From Metarhizium brunneum (taxonomy: Eukaryota; Ascomycota; Sordariomycetes; Hypocreales; Clavicipitaceae), in assembly GCF_013426205.1 (NCBI RefSeq), contig NC_089423.1:2294001-2358000 (forward strand): a stretch of DNA of 64,000 nt, written 5' to 3'. Every line of letters begins with the position of its first letter. Position 1 is the stretch's first letter. Made by a program: the position numbers and the translations under genes. Below, piece by piece: positions 23,172-34,284 of the stretch. The notes under the pieces are model-generated. The model saw nothing but the letters and a program-made list of their open reading frames with translations. It searched no databases and had not been told where the DNA came from.

Positions 23172-24248
23172 TCATGTCGTTGGCTGCTGGTGGTCCGACG
23201 GCTGCTCTTCATCCTGCATTGCGCGGATCTCATTGTCGACAATGTCCTTCCGACCATCTCGGAAGTCCCGCATGAGAGATAAAAATACCGAGTTTTGCCA
23301 CTTTTCGCCGTTTTCATGCTGCACTGATTCGAGGAGGCGCTCTGCTGCTTCCGAGACGGCAGATTTCCCTTTAGCTGCGGCCTCGTCGTGGATTACTTGT
23401 TCTACTTCGGCCGCCGGGAGGTGGTCTACCTCCCGCTCTTGGAGCGATAAGTTGCCAATCTCAGGTGTTTCAAGATCTGTGTAGCGTGAACTCGATTCTA
23501 CTTGTAGGATTTCTTGGGGAGCCGTAGATTCCGCCTGGGCAGGAAGAGTCGCTTCGTTGAGTTCAAGCTCGCGGGCCATTTGCTCCATTACAGCGTCGAC
23601 TTCGGACATGTTTCCACCACCGTGGTTGGACATCCATTGGGACATTTCTTTGTCGAAATCAGCTTCAACGGGGGCTTGGGGTCCCATGAAACCAGCTGCG
23701 CCGGGACCATACATGGGGCCTCCGAATGCTTGGCCAAAGGCGGACTGGAAATTCATTTGCATCGGGTGTTGATTCATTTGCATAGGCAGTGAGGGAGCGG
23801 TGGTTGGAGGAGAGCGCATCTGTTGGCTGGAGAAGCGATTGAAGTCGGCTGCCCAGTTGCTCACGTCAGATACAGGGGATGCTCTGGCTTGTTGCGATAG
23901 CTCCGGATGGTGCAACGGTGCGACAGGTTGTTGAAGAGCAGCGGCGTGGACGGCTAGGCGATTCGCTGGGTCATGAGACATGCCGGGGATGGTGGATGGT
24001 GTTGCGTCCATGAAGGCGCCGAAGCTGTCTTGTCCTGGGGATTCGTGACGAACAGATCGGAAGGACTGGAGGCATAGATATTAGTACCCGATCCATGAAC
24101 ATGAGGAAGCACAAGAGGCGAAACATACACCGTGAGGCTGGCCGGCGGAACGGTCGACTAGGCGATCCTGGTGATGGCTGACATCTCGGGACTGGTGGTC
24201 TACGAGGCGCTTGAATGGCGACGGCCCACTACATGAAGCGTCCGCCAT
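23172..24248 (-). CDS. PEX20: peroxin Pex20, PTS2 import co-receptor
   Basis: Fungal Pex20 works with Pex7 to deliver PTS2 proteins to the peroxisomal docking complex and cycles by ubiquitination of a conserved N-terminal Cys. Two exons (24129-24248 and 23172-24065; donor GTATGT, acceptor CTCCAG, phase 0) give 337 residues. The start MADASCSG places the recycling Cys at position 6, typical of Pex20/Pex18 and Pex5. The DSFGAF segment follows, then a WxxxF-type motif (NWAADF) for Pex14/Pex13 binding, a Met/Gln/Gly-rich stretch and a further aromatic segment (MSQWMSNHGGG). The C-terminal ~80 residues, including KWQNSVFLSLMRDFRDG, match the Pex7-binding region. The gene is head to head with SEC13, about 1.1 kb apart. 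The call rests on domain order and motifs. Confidence 0.88.
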
Positions 24249-25360
24249 GGTGGAAAGTATGCGTTTGCGACTTGAGAGCACTCGAGGTGTCTGGTAGGAA
24301 GAATGCGATGGCAAGGTACACGAGCAGAGCGACAGCTGGACAGTGACGAGATGCCTCGGTGCAATGGTGGAGCGGGCCGATGGAGCGGCGACGGCGATCT
24401 CGACTGTAAGACGACGAGGGAAACGGTACAGTTACTGCTGCAGCATGACCGTCGTATGGCAAAGCAGAGCCAGTGGACACTATTGCAATACAGAAAGGAT
24501 GAATCGTGTGTTGCTGGTGATTTGAAATGAAGAACCTAAGTGGTGGCCGAGGGGCGCCACCCACGGAAACATGGGGAACATTCGTCCTGCGGCGTCGGCG
24601 TCGGCGACTTGCCTGGGCCTGTGATCGCGGGTAGTTGCTGCCTCTTTCGGTAGCTTCCGAGGTTCGAAGCTGACACGGAGGAACCAGTTCAAGTGGCCCC
24701 CGGCTTTTATTGCCCCAGATTTTTTCTCGCTGCATCGTCTGTTGCCGGCGGTCATGTCTAGATCGGGCAACCAAATGTTCTCGATGCTTGCTCATAATAA
24801 TGAACTGAATGACACGGGGCTGTTGAGCATTCATTTAATTTCTGTATTTCCTTCGCTATGAGTTTGAATGTTGTCAGCTACCCCAACCTGAGTTTAGAAT
24901 GTTATGTGGATGCCAACGGGCTCTGAAACAGCAGTATATTCCTTGATAATAATTGGATTCATTTTTTTATTGATTCGCATTTTTTTCAGCCTGTAGGAAG
25001 CTGGCTTCCTGTTCTTACAATTGGTGTCTCGATATTATGAGCTATCAATGAATTCCAAGATATTCCAGAGCACTCCGTACGGCGCTAATAGATGGGCCTC
25101 AGCGGGGTACTTAATCACGTGAAGCGCACAGCAACAAAGTGGGTTGCGGACAGTTGGCCTGGTGCCGCAGACAGCCAGCCAGATAGGAGAGGCCCACAGG
25201 CACCAGCTACTGTTCATCCACCACGAGCTAGACTGTTGATGCAAGACCGTGTCCTTTCCGCATCACGACATTTGCCTTTCCTATTTTATCTTGCCTACGC
25301 ACCTTTCCTTTCTCTCCATTGTGCATCGGCGTCGATAATTTGACGCTCTAATATATCAGA
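24249..25360. other. Divergent promoter region of PEX20 and SEC13
   Basis: About 1.1 kb between two divergent start codons. The frames seen here are non-homologous. An AT-rich stretch with A/T runs lies near 24950-24990, and the SEC13 side is C/T-rich. Both promoters must lie in this interval, but I did not identify specific elements. Confidence 0.45.
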
Positions 25361-26587
25361 ATGGTATTTCACGCCACTTCCCCGCATGCTACAAGCTCCA
25401 AGCATCGATGCTGAGCTGCCCTAGTTTGATCCTTACTAGCTATACTAACATCAACTGGTACAGGCGGCGCAAGTCATTGCCAACTCTGGTCACGATGACA
25501 TGATTGTATGGTTTCTTTGATCCCTATATCTTTTTTCAGGTTTCAGCAGCGCTCTGATAACTTACTGCTTGTCGACGTGCCGCGTGCGCAAACTTGGTCC
25601 TGGTCGTCAACCGAGAAACTAACCGTTCTTTGATAGCACGATGCCGTCCTCGACTATTACGGTCGCAAGCTTGCCACGTGCTCGAGTGACCGCACCATCA
25701 AGATTTTCGAAATCGACGGCGAGTCGCAGCGGTTGATCGAGACTTTGAAAGGGTACGATTGGCCCTGAACGGACGAGCTGCGACTGCCTGCTGCGCGAGA
25801 AATATGGGCTAACATATCTGTGTCGAATTTTAGCCACGAAGGTGCTGTCTGGTGCGTGTCTTGGGCGCATCCTAAATACGGTAACATCCTCGCATCGGCG
25901 GGATACGACGGCAAGGTATTCATCTGGAAGGAGCAAGGCCAAAACAACCAGTGGCAAAGAATCTACGACTTCCCCCTACATAAGGCTTCCGTCAACGTGG
26001 TCTCCTGGTCTCCCCATGAAGCCGGTTGCCTCCTCGCCACCGCTTCGTCCGACGGCAATGTGAGCGTTCTCGAGTTCAAGGACACGGCCGTCGATCACGC
26101 CACGTTCCCTGCCCACGGCCTAGGGGTCAACTCAGTTTCGTGGGCTCCTGCTACTAGCCCCGGTAGCATTGTCAGTAGTTCTCCTGGACCCGGCTCCGTT
26201 GGCAACCGACGATTCGTCACAGGTGGCTCCGACAATGTCCTCAAGATTTGGTCATTCGATCCCGCCTCGCAATCATACAAGCAGGAGGGCGAGCCTCTGA
26301 CTGGCCACACCGATTGGGTCCGGGACGTTGCCTGGTCACCTACGGTCTTGCAAAAATCGTACATTGCTTCGGCTTCCCAAGACAAGACAGTGCGTATTTG
26401 GACGTCAGACCCCTCCAGTAACGGCCAATGGGACTCCAAGGTCCTGAACTTTGATGCACCTGTCTGGCGAGTCAGCTGGTCTCTGAGCGGAAATGTCCTG
26501 GCAGTTAGTGGCGCGGACAACAAGGTCTCATTATGGAAGGAGAACCTGCGGGGCGAGTGGGAGTGTGTCAAGTCGATTGAGGAGTAG
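25361..26587 (+). CDS. SEC13: Sec13, COPII coat / nuclear pore WD40 protein
   Basis: Sec13 pairs with Sec31 in the outer COPII cage for ER export, and also sits in the Nup84 nuclear pore complex and in SEACAT. Four exons: 25361-25363 (only the ATG), 25464-25505, 25637-25752 and 25834-26587; all introns are GT-AG and in phase, giving 304 residues (yeast has 297). The sequence shows the canonical start ([17 protein letters not shown]), then six WD repeats with endings such as KIFEI, VFIWKE, LKIWSFD, VRIWTSD and VSLWKE. A Ser/Gly/Pro-rich loop (about 150-170) is inserted between repeats 3 and 4. The 3-nt first coding exon is unusual but forced by the reading phase. It is divergent from PEX20. 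Identity is secure. Confidence 0.96.
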
Positions 26588-27060
26588 CTGATAAAATATT
26601 GGCCCAGGATGGGCTCGGGTTGTACGGCGGAGATGAAGAAGAAAGGCAGCCAGATGGACTTTTACTTTGAGGCAGATTGCGCAAGGCGTTTCAAGGTAGA
26701 AATGATGAAGAGCCCAGTAATATGCTGCGCATGATCACCACCTCACCTTATTCCCTGTTCCAAAGCTGTTTGTTCTGTGTGCGTCGCTCGGTACTGTTTA
26801 CTTGACACTGATTGTGGACACAGAGCAGTGAAAGCGCCAGGCCAAAATAAGTCAAAGTGTTTAACGCTGCATATATTTCTATACATTGTCTACCTGGTTC
26901 CAGGCAAAATATGCCGGCAAACCGCCCGAGTAGCAAAGGCTAACATCTCCAAGTGCCGATTCCATCCAGTCGTCATATACCCATGGCTTTTTTTTCTGGA
27001 GAGGATATGTAATTTTCATAAGTCATGACCGTCTTGACAGCCATCAGGCCCACGCCTCAT
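26588..27060. other. Intergenic between convergent genes
   Basis: 470 bases between the SEC13 stop and the stop of the sorbosone-dehydrogenase-like gene. Nothing coding is supported; it presumably holds both 3' untranslated regions. Confidence 0.5.
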
Positions 27061-28687
27061 CTATGCCAAAAACAACCCGGCCACAATGGCGGCCAAAACC
27101 ACCGCCCAGGCCGCCGCCTTGTCTGCCACGAGCGAAGGCGAGCCGGTGCTGCCGCCTCCACCGCTCGACGTGCCGTTTTGATGCAGAACAAATATCTCGC
27201 CCGTGCTGTCGGAGCTGAACCACAGACGGCCCTGGGAATCCCATGCCAGGCCGACGGGCCGGAAACATGCATCGGGGCACTTTGCCAGGTCTGGTGTGGA
27301 CAGGACATCCACGGCGGCATCGGTTGACGACTTTTGGGCCGAGGGTTCGCCTTTGGAGGTGTCGAAGGCTACGGATGAGATGCGGTAGCCGACGGGGTTC
27401 GTGGTGGCCCCTGTTTTTGTTTCACACGGTTAGATGACGGTGAGGAAGAGCGCTACAGGGCGGGAGAGAGAGAGAGCGAGAGAGAGAGCGGCTCGACTTA
27501 CAGCTTCCGTGGAAAGATATAAAGGCTTTGGCGCCGTCCTTGGTGAACTTGATGTCGAGAGGCGCGGCGTGTGCCTGCAAGGCCAGTCTCGGCGCAACAT
27601 AGTCCTTGGCGCAGGTTGCGTCGGTAAAGGTCTCGGCGTCCGGGCCGGGGAACTGGTCGCCGGGCTTGAGACCGCCCAGGTCCGGAAAGCCAGTCGTGTT
27701 CCAGAGCGCATAGCACATTGGGAAGCCGTAGTTGCCGCCGCGGTCCTTGTCGGTCGAGGGATCGTCCAGCACGCCGTGGTAGTTGAGCTCCTCGCCGGGG
27801 TTGCCGGCGTGGATGTCCCTGCCGTTCCTCGCCAGCTCGTCGACCGAGTTCTCGACGGACCAGATGCCCCCCGTTGCGGGATCCTCGGCGACGCCAACCG
27901 AGTTGCGAAGCCCCGAGCCGAGCAGGACGCCGTCCATAAAGTCGTGCGGCTCGCTGCCTTTGCGCTGGGACGAGACGTCAAAAGCGCGGATTTGGGCGTG
28001 CCCGGAGTTGGGGTTGCGCGCCTTGTTGTCCTGGTCGTTGACGGTGCCGCGCGACACGACAAGCATGCCCGGCCTCCTCTGGGACATGAGCAGGGTGCGG
28101 GTGGTCTTGTCCGTGTCGCTCATGTTGGCGACGACGGTGTAGTTGGTGTCGCTGACGGTGGCGGCCTTGCTGTCGTACGTCCAGGCGTATACCCTCGACG
28201 AGGAAGATGCGTAGAGGACCTTGCCGTCGTTGGAGAGCGCCAGGCCATGGTTTAGCTACGGACCGGACGGACGGGCCTCATTGTTAGTATCAAGCTCCTG
28301 AGGCGGTGGTTGCCTGTCGCACCGCAAGACGGGGAAATCAGACGACGAGAATGCAAAGCTCACCTCGGTGCTGTTGACAAGAGTCTTGGGCGAGCTCATA
28401 ACCACACACGTCTCCCCTTTATCCTGGTCAACCGTCAATCTATACAGGCCAACGCCGGCGTCCACAACCAGCAGGCCGCCATTGTCGTCGAAAACAATGC
28501 TCCGGGGCTTCTTGAAGCCCTTGGCAACGAGTCTATATGTCCAACCCTTGGCTGCCACGGGGGCTGGATACGACACGGCCAGGGTGTTTGGACAGCCGGA
28601 AACATCCCGGCTGCCTAGTATGCTGGGTATAAATTGTGCTGTCGCCGAGGCAGCCCAGACAGCGACGAGTGCTGATCGGAGGGACAT
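27061..28687 (-). CDS. Secreted, GPI-type glucose/sorbosone dehydrogenase-like beta-propeller
   Basis: Three exons (28364-28687, 27502-28255 and 27061-27410) give 475 residues. The second splice restores the HGSW motif typical of soluble quinoprotein glucose/L-sorbosone dehydrogenases (PQQ-type, CAZy AA12 in fungi): HGS is encoded before the intron, and the Trp codon is split. There is a signal peptide (MSLRSALVAVWAASATAQF). The propeller blades show KGFKKPRSIVFDDNG, GLRNSVGVAEDP, NYGFPMCYALW and FRPVGLAWDSQG. The C-terminus has a Gly/Ser linker (SSGGGGSTGSPS) and a hydrophobic end (AWAVVLAAIVAGLFLA), indicating GPI anchoring at the cell surface. If active it would oxidise an extracellular sugar using PQQ and Ca2+; cofactor residues were not checked individually. 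Intron 2 contains a GA repeat. Confidence 0.82.
27463..27489. repeat. GA microsatellite inside an intron
   Basis: Near-perfect GA dinucleotide tract interrupted by GC. It lies within intron 2 of the sorbosone-dehydrogenase-like gene, next to the splice donor. It may vary in length without altering the protein. Confidence 0.75.
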
Positions 28688-29524
28688 GGCCGTAAACGGT
28701 GGTCCAGACGATGATCGCAAATGAAGCACATGGACCTGGACGTGCTACTTTCGCAAAGTGGGGGAAGCAACAAGATTGAAGCGTCTGAGTGGATTCAATA
28801 TTCCCAATATTTCCCTACGGCAAGCTGCAATGTCTTGGTCTAAATTGGTTGAGCTAGCACCACATGTAGCACATGGAAAAAATATGCCAAGGACATGCAT
28901 GGATTGCCCGCTCGAGAGCCCCATCCCATTTCAGCTGAAATAACTAACACTCTCACAGAGACTGAACTGAGCCGACACCACTAAAACAAAAACATGCGAA
29001 TTGGTCAAGTGTCTTCTCCAGACCAAGTACAGCTAAGAGCCGTGCTTCCTGCTACTCGATACACTGCTGTCTGCACTCATGTACTCAAAGAAGCCAACAC
29101 CATGACTGCATCAATTCTCTTTAGTATAAACCCCTTCCTAGTGACGGCCGTCTAGTTTGCCTTCATTGTCTTGAATAGTCTTAAATGTCCAATGACAAAA
29201 AAAAATGACAGAAAAGAAAAGGGGGTAATCTGCATACATGTTGCTTGATGACCAAAAAAAAGGGGAGCATGGGAAAAGTGCAAACCCCAAGAAAAATAGG
29301 AAACAAAAAATAGGAAAAGAGTGAGTGAGAGACAAAGCAACCTTATTATGCGGATTGCCTGGGTTCAGAAGTTGCACCATTCCGGATGACGCCTGCAAAC
29401 GTAAACAAACCAAACTACATCAACCGCACAAACAAGTGCTACGCTTTGTATAGGCCTTCTTCATATTGGCCTCGCTTTTTCACAACTCGGTTTCAACACC
29501 AATTGCCACGACCACACAATTACC
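28688..29524. other. Intergenic, A/T-run-rich
   Basis: About 840 bases between the 5' end of one minus-strand gene and the 3' end of the next. Several A and G/A-rich runs occur at 29195-29320. No supported gene; it holds the promoter of the sorbosone-dehydrogenase-like gene and the 3' end of the Whi2-like gene. Confidence 0.45.
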
Positions 29525-31598
29525 TTAGCGGAGTCCAATCACGCTCATCTCCAATGTCCAAACGCGGCGAATCCAGACTTTGAGCTTACCTTGAACGCCA
29601 TCTACGTTGTCCAACTCGACGCCCTCCCACCAGCATCTTCTCGCAGGTTTCCTCCAGAACAGCAGCAGTTTCTGTGCCATGCCGACGGCATTCGTTCCCA
29701 TGTCGTTTCCCCTAATATCGCTGCGCAGCCGTGCCAATGCCAGACTGCAAATGACGGCCTTGTTTGGCTCCCCAGCTCGATGGCCCCATGTGTCATCGTG
29801 ATTGAACCCACTAGTGGCTACTCGTTAGCAACGGACAAAGCATATGAAACAGTTTCATCATTCACTTACCCTGCTGTCAGCATTTCGATAAGATGCGCCT
29901 CCGTCGTGCCAGGTTCATCGCTACGCTTTAATCCTGAAAAGATGCCGTCTTGCCGCTGCAATGCTTTGGCAGCCGCACGCTTAACCTCAATCATATCTGG
30001 CTGGCTAATATTCGCTTGCGGAGGGATAACGTAAAAATCCAAGTCTTCTCTCAAAACGATAATGCCTGCTCTCTTAGATGAATCGTCTCGTGACCCAAGG
30101 GGTTCTACAGACATAGCATCTCCATCCTGCGATGCACCAGGCGAAGATTCGGCGGGTATCGTCTGGGCCACGTTTCTAAAAAAGTCCAACATGTACTGCA
30201 ATGACACCGGATCATACTATAGATAGGGTTAGCCCCAGTGGCAATTTTTGCTAGACCGAAGCCACTCACATCGACTTGCACGGCATCATTCTCAGAAAAA
30301 CCGGTCATATGCCCCTCTGGAAACAAGCCATTCGGAAACAGGGATAGCAGAACAAACTCTGGCAGTGTCAAAAGTTCGTCTCGTGAGAGGACAAATCTGG
30401 TACCACTGTAGCCACCGGTTAGCACGGCGTGATAGCCTAGGCCCTGGTGAACGCATGACTTACCGAAGGTCCATTGCGATTGTCTCGTCAGCCCCGACAT
30501 CTAAACAAAAAGAGTCAACATTGTCTTAAAAAACCACACATGACATCACTTCTCACCTCCAATCGCATTGATGGGTGGCCCCCCTTGTTGGACCTGAGTA
30601 ATGATACTCGCAGCGCCTCCTGCGGCCGACATGACGTATGTGAATGCGTGAAGAGGACTGTCGCCCTCTGAGTACGCGGGAGGTGGTTCTGCGTCTTCGT
30701 CCTTACGACCAGGCTCTGCCTTTGTATCCTGGGGAAGAGCTCGTTTGGTTTCCTCGACGGGATCGTAGAAAGCTCTTGCGGATGTCCCGTCAGGCTGGAA
30801 GGGTGACGATTCGAGCGGTGGGCAGCTGGAATAGGCAGGAGCAGCTACGGACCCAGATGCACAGGCTTCTGTTGATGCGGCGCCAACAACCTTGCTAGAC
30901 GATTCACCAGTGGTGTCGATGAGCGGCGCAAAGAGCGAGGAGAAGGGTGGAGGGCGAGAGGAAGAGGACGCCTCCGAGGCGGGATATTGCGGCGGAGGGG
31001 ACTGTTCGGTTTCGTTCTCCGTAGTGGCTGCAGTAACGTCGTCGTGATCTTGTGAAAATTTGTCGTGTTCGTGCTCAGGATGCACTACTCGCTCAGCAAA
31101 CTCCAACTTGGAGGACACAGAAGGCCCGGTAGCTGCGTCCTGTGACTCGGACAATGTGGCGGATTGATCGCGAATACCGGGCGTCACGGTCCGAGATGAG
31201 TGAAAAGCGCGCCGAATCGATTGAGCGGCGTCAAAAGTACTGGCTTCGATTTGTGCGACCCGAACGCCAGGATCGTCTCTGAGAGTAGGGGAGGAGGTTA
31301 CTTTTGGACGATTCGAGTGGGCTACTAACGGTGCTTGGGCAGACTTGAGGACAGCATCGGGCCGGACGTGGCGTGAAGGATCGAGAGAATCCACGTGTAA
31401 AATTGTTGTAAATGGTAGAATGTTGAATTATCGGATGCAATGCCTTCAATATACCGGTGTAACGTGTCGGCAAAGACAGGTTTGATGATGTCTGGTGCTA
31501 TGAGGATTGCTCGGCCAGGATGTGAAGGGGTGGCCCAAGGTGTGGCTGGGTGTGTGAATGGGCGGTTGTGGTTGGTGATTTGCCGTAGGTGACAACAT
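29525..31598 (-). CDS. Whi2-like BTB/POZ stress-response regulator
   Basis: The best model has six exons: 31455-31598, 30557-31343, 30464-30500, 30270-30405, 29870-30216 and 29525-29810, in phase throughout, giving 578 residues. Exons 2-6 are well supported. The central BTB-like core reads GTRFVLSRDELLTLPEFVLL, FPNGLFPEGHM, then YDPVSLQYMLDFFR, as in Whi2 orthologs. The C-terminus has QKLLLFWRKPARRCWWEGV and ends in RRVWTLEMSVIGLR. The N-terminal ~300 residues are disordered, with PPPQYP/PPPAYSEG motifs that could bind WW domains or arrestin-type ubiquitin adaptors. Exon 2 has no in-frame ATG; the ATG at 31598 is inferred from a matching phase-0 donor (GTATAT) and acceptor (CTCAAG), so the start is provisional. 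Yeast Whi2 with Psr1/Psr2 phosphatases tunes stress response and TORC1. Confidence 0.8.
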
Positions 31599-32910
31599 TC
31601 AATGTTACTGGGAGCAGCCCCAGCCCCTTGATTGGGGGAAGGCGCGGTCCTCGACCCCAATAATAGACAGGGTGAACCACTAAGCTTGTGCGGTGGAATC
31701 CCAGCGCTTAGCTCCATCTACTTAAGCATTATGGAGTACTCCGTAGGACATGGAGCATTAGGCCAGAGGAGCAAGACATGGACGGACATGGAAGGGGCGA
31801 CCAACTGACCCCCGTGCCTCGGCCACTTTTCAGATTGATCTGCTCAGCCAGCCTCCGACATGACCAAGACTCATCATCAATGCAACACAGAGATGAAAAT
31901 GCAACCCATTTTGAGGCCTTCCTGGCGAGCCAACTGGATTCTGTGTGATACGCTGACTGCAGGATCGCCCGCCAGAGGTGCATGTACAACCGCACAATCC
32001 AGACTTGACGTCAACAGAAGCAAATTCTGGCCACAGCATCGACTACGTGACTACTCGGCAGAGGACACTGAGGCATGCTGGAATCCACGGAGATGGGAGA
32101 GCAAGTTATGACAACGGCCCCGAGACGGCAACATTTCGCAAGCTGACTGAGCCGATATGGTGAGATCTGGCGTCCTGTCGAGACTGGCACTCTCCTGCGG
32201 CAGTCGTGAGACCTCCTCAGAAGCACGGAAACGCCCAACTTTAGGGAAACCCTAACTGTGACGGCGGCGGATACAAGTTACACACATGTGCCATACGTGA
32301 AGAGTGGCCGAGTTTTGTTTTGCGTGTTAAAATACCCCGCGATGAGGCACTAGTCCTCCCCAGATCACCTGAGACACTAAGCCTTTGTGAATTGTCCTGC
32401 TCTCCGCGAAGAGACTTTATATTGTTTTAGTGCCAGTCTCAACTCCTTGAAGCCAATGGCGCCTTTCACATATCTGTTTCCTGGTTTGAGAGCAGCCAGG
32501 TCATGCGCTTTACGGCATGGCATGTTGCCGTATCAGGATGCCCTCGGCTGCGAGTCTCTTCCTTAGGAGCCTTGCAAGCCCAGATGGGTTCATGGTGAGT
32601 TTGACTACAAACATGGCGGTATTACCATTCTCAAGGGGCTTCATCTTGGCAGTTTCACAATGGGGTTTTACCGTCACATTATTTAATATGACGGCTGCGT
32701 ATAATAACACACATGCCTGGTCTGTTCCAGTGGTTGCCTTTGCAGTCTACGCAAACCGAGCATGTTCACTCTTTAATACAATAACCCTCTTTTACTCATC
32801 ATCAATAATACCATATTTATATTAAGGTTTCTTCAACCTGTGTTTTATTTTCGGCCGCACAAACTCCACGACTAACTTGCTCTGTGTACAATTTGCCCTC
32901 ATCAGCAATT
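31599..32910. other. Divergent intergenic region
   Basis: About 1.3 kb between the provisional Whi2-like start and the small secreted protein start. It contains one 9-mer TACGGAGTA 139 bases upstream of ATG 31598. No supported gene. Confidence 0.4.
31737..31745 (-). repeat. 9-mer TACGGAGTA, copy 3
   Basis: Exact TACTCCGTA on the plus strand, 139 bases upstream of the inferred Whi2-like start codon. Confidence 0.5.
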
Positions 32911-33595
32911 ATGCAGCTTAGTGTGTTCGGTTTAGCAACCCTCGTTTTCTATGGTCCACTTGTTGGATATGCCCTTGATCTTGATTCAATTTTTGCTGAA
33001 GTCAGCGCTGTGAATCGGGATTTTGAGAACATACTGCGCGTCTTGTTACGGCAAGCCCTTCGCCATGATGACCCTCAGACTATCAAGGTGAGTAGCCGCT
33101 GAATAGCCGTAATCAACATGACCCCGTCTTATATTCGAGTAGGAAGTCTGTAAATTCATCGAAAGCGCTACAGACAATCTGAATACCGCTTCTGACAAAA
33201 TCGGTTTCGACTCAAATGTCGACGACCCCTCGGATGTCGTCGCGGCCTTCTGTGATGATATGGAGACTGTGAGTTGAGACAAGCAAGATGTACGATGATA
33301 CATTGAGGTCCTGACGGTGTATTAGTTTACAAATACTCAGATTAAAGCTGCTGATATTCTTGTGTTCAAAGCGGCCAATATTTGGGATGCCATGAATGGC
33401 GCTCAGCTTCCAGATGGCATTGTTCGACTCAGCTCCGCATATGACAAATATGCTGGCAACATGATTCCACTTACAGAACATTGCACGACCAAGCACATGC
33501 AGAATATTTACTTGGTCAAATTAACACTTCACAGAGTGCTGGTGGATCTGGAACCCAACAATGGGCACCATCGAAGGGGGACACACCATGGCTAG
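32911..33595 (+). CDS. Small secreted protein, HsbA-like
   Basis: Three exons (32911-33087, 33143-33268 and 33326-33595) with small GT-AG introns in phase 0 give 190 residues. The N-terminus is a clear signal peptide (MQLSVFGLATLVFYGPLVGYA). The mature part is helical and acidic: DLDSIFAEVSAVNRDFENIL, then a repeated alternation of Asn/Asp and hydrophobics. This pattern resembles the hydrophobic surface-binding protein A (HsbA) family, secreted proteins that help fungi recruit enzymes to hydrophobic surfaces such as insect cuticle or plant wax. It differs in having a few Cys residues and a His/Arg-rich end (NNGHHRRGTHHG). The family call is by general pattern only; secretion is better supported than function. 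Confidence 0.62.
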
Positions 33596-34284
33596 GCGAG
33601 AGGCCATGGTCTGAAGGACCTTGTGAATGAGCAGCCAAAAATCCGCCATCACGGCTTGCCTGGAGCGATCGAATGGTTCTATTTGCTAGGGCTCCTTTGC
33701 GCCTGCGCCACGGGATACGTCGCTGGGTGAAAAGGAAAGTGAACCAAGCCGAAAGAAACTATTCGGCTTTGTGCGAACGGCCACTGGCTTTCCATTCCAC
33801 AGTCGCCGCGGCTGCACCGTAGACTACTACATGATTCAGCCTGAGCTGGCATTGTTGCTGTGAAGATACGCGGATCTGTGATACTCACAACAAGAACAAA
33901 ACAGAAATCCTCTTATTGTCAGATACCAAGTCGACCTTATCTGTCATGTCGGAATTTTTGATGCAGATATCGCTGCAGAAGTCCACGGGCAGAGGTGGTG
34001 CGCATCATGAACAGAGCTCAATCGCGCTGGCTTTCCAAAGTCGAAGCCATATGCGCTCTATGAGCAATTCCCATTGGTACTCTACACTTTGAATGGTCAA
34101 ATGGTTGCGCGTGCCACCAAGACAGCCGTTGCTACTATCCTGAATGTTAACATGTGCTTAGGATGAATTGTTTGAACTAGTTGATGACACGAAATACTAC
34201 ATCCGCAAAAAATATTATTAATAATACAAAAGATCCTGTTGCCCTGGCAAAAGTTTCAAGAAAGCCATATACACCAAGTGCCGT
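33596..34284. other. Intergenic between convergent genes
   Basis: About 690 bases between two facing stop codons. No supported gene; AT-rich near 34200-34230. Confidence 0.45.

Noticed and set aside
30105..30500. A single continuous frame across the Whi2-like BTB region
   Set aside because: It reads through introns with clear GTAAGT and GTGAGT donors; the spliced version restores the family sequence.
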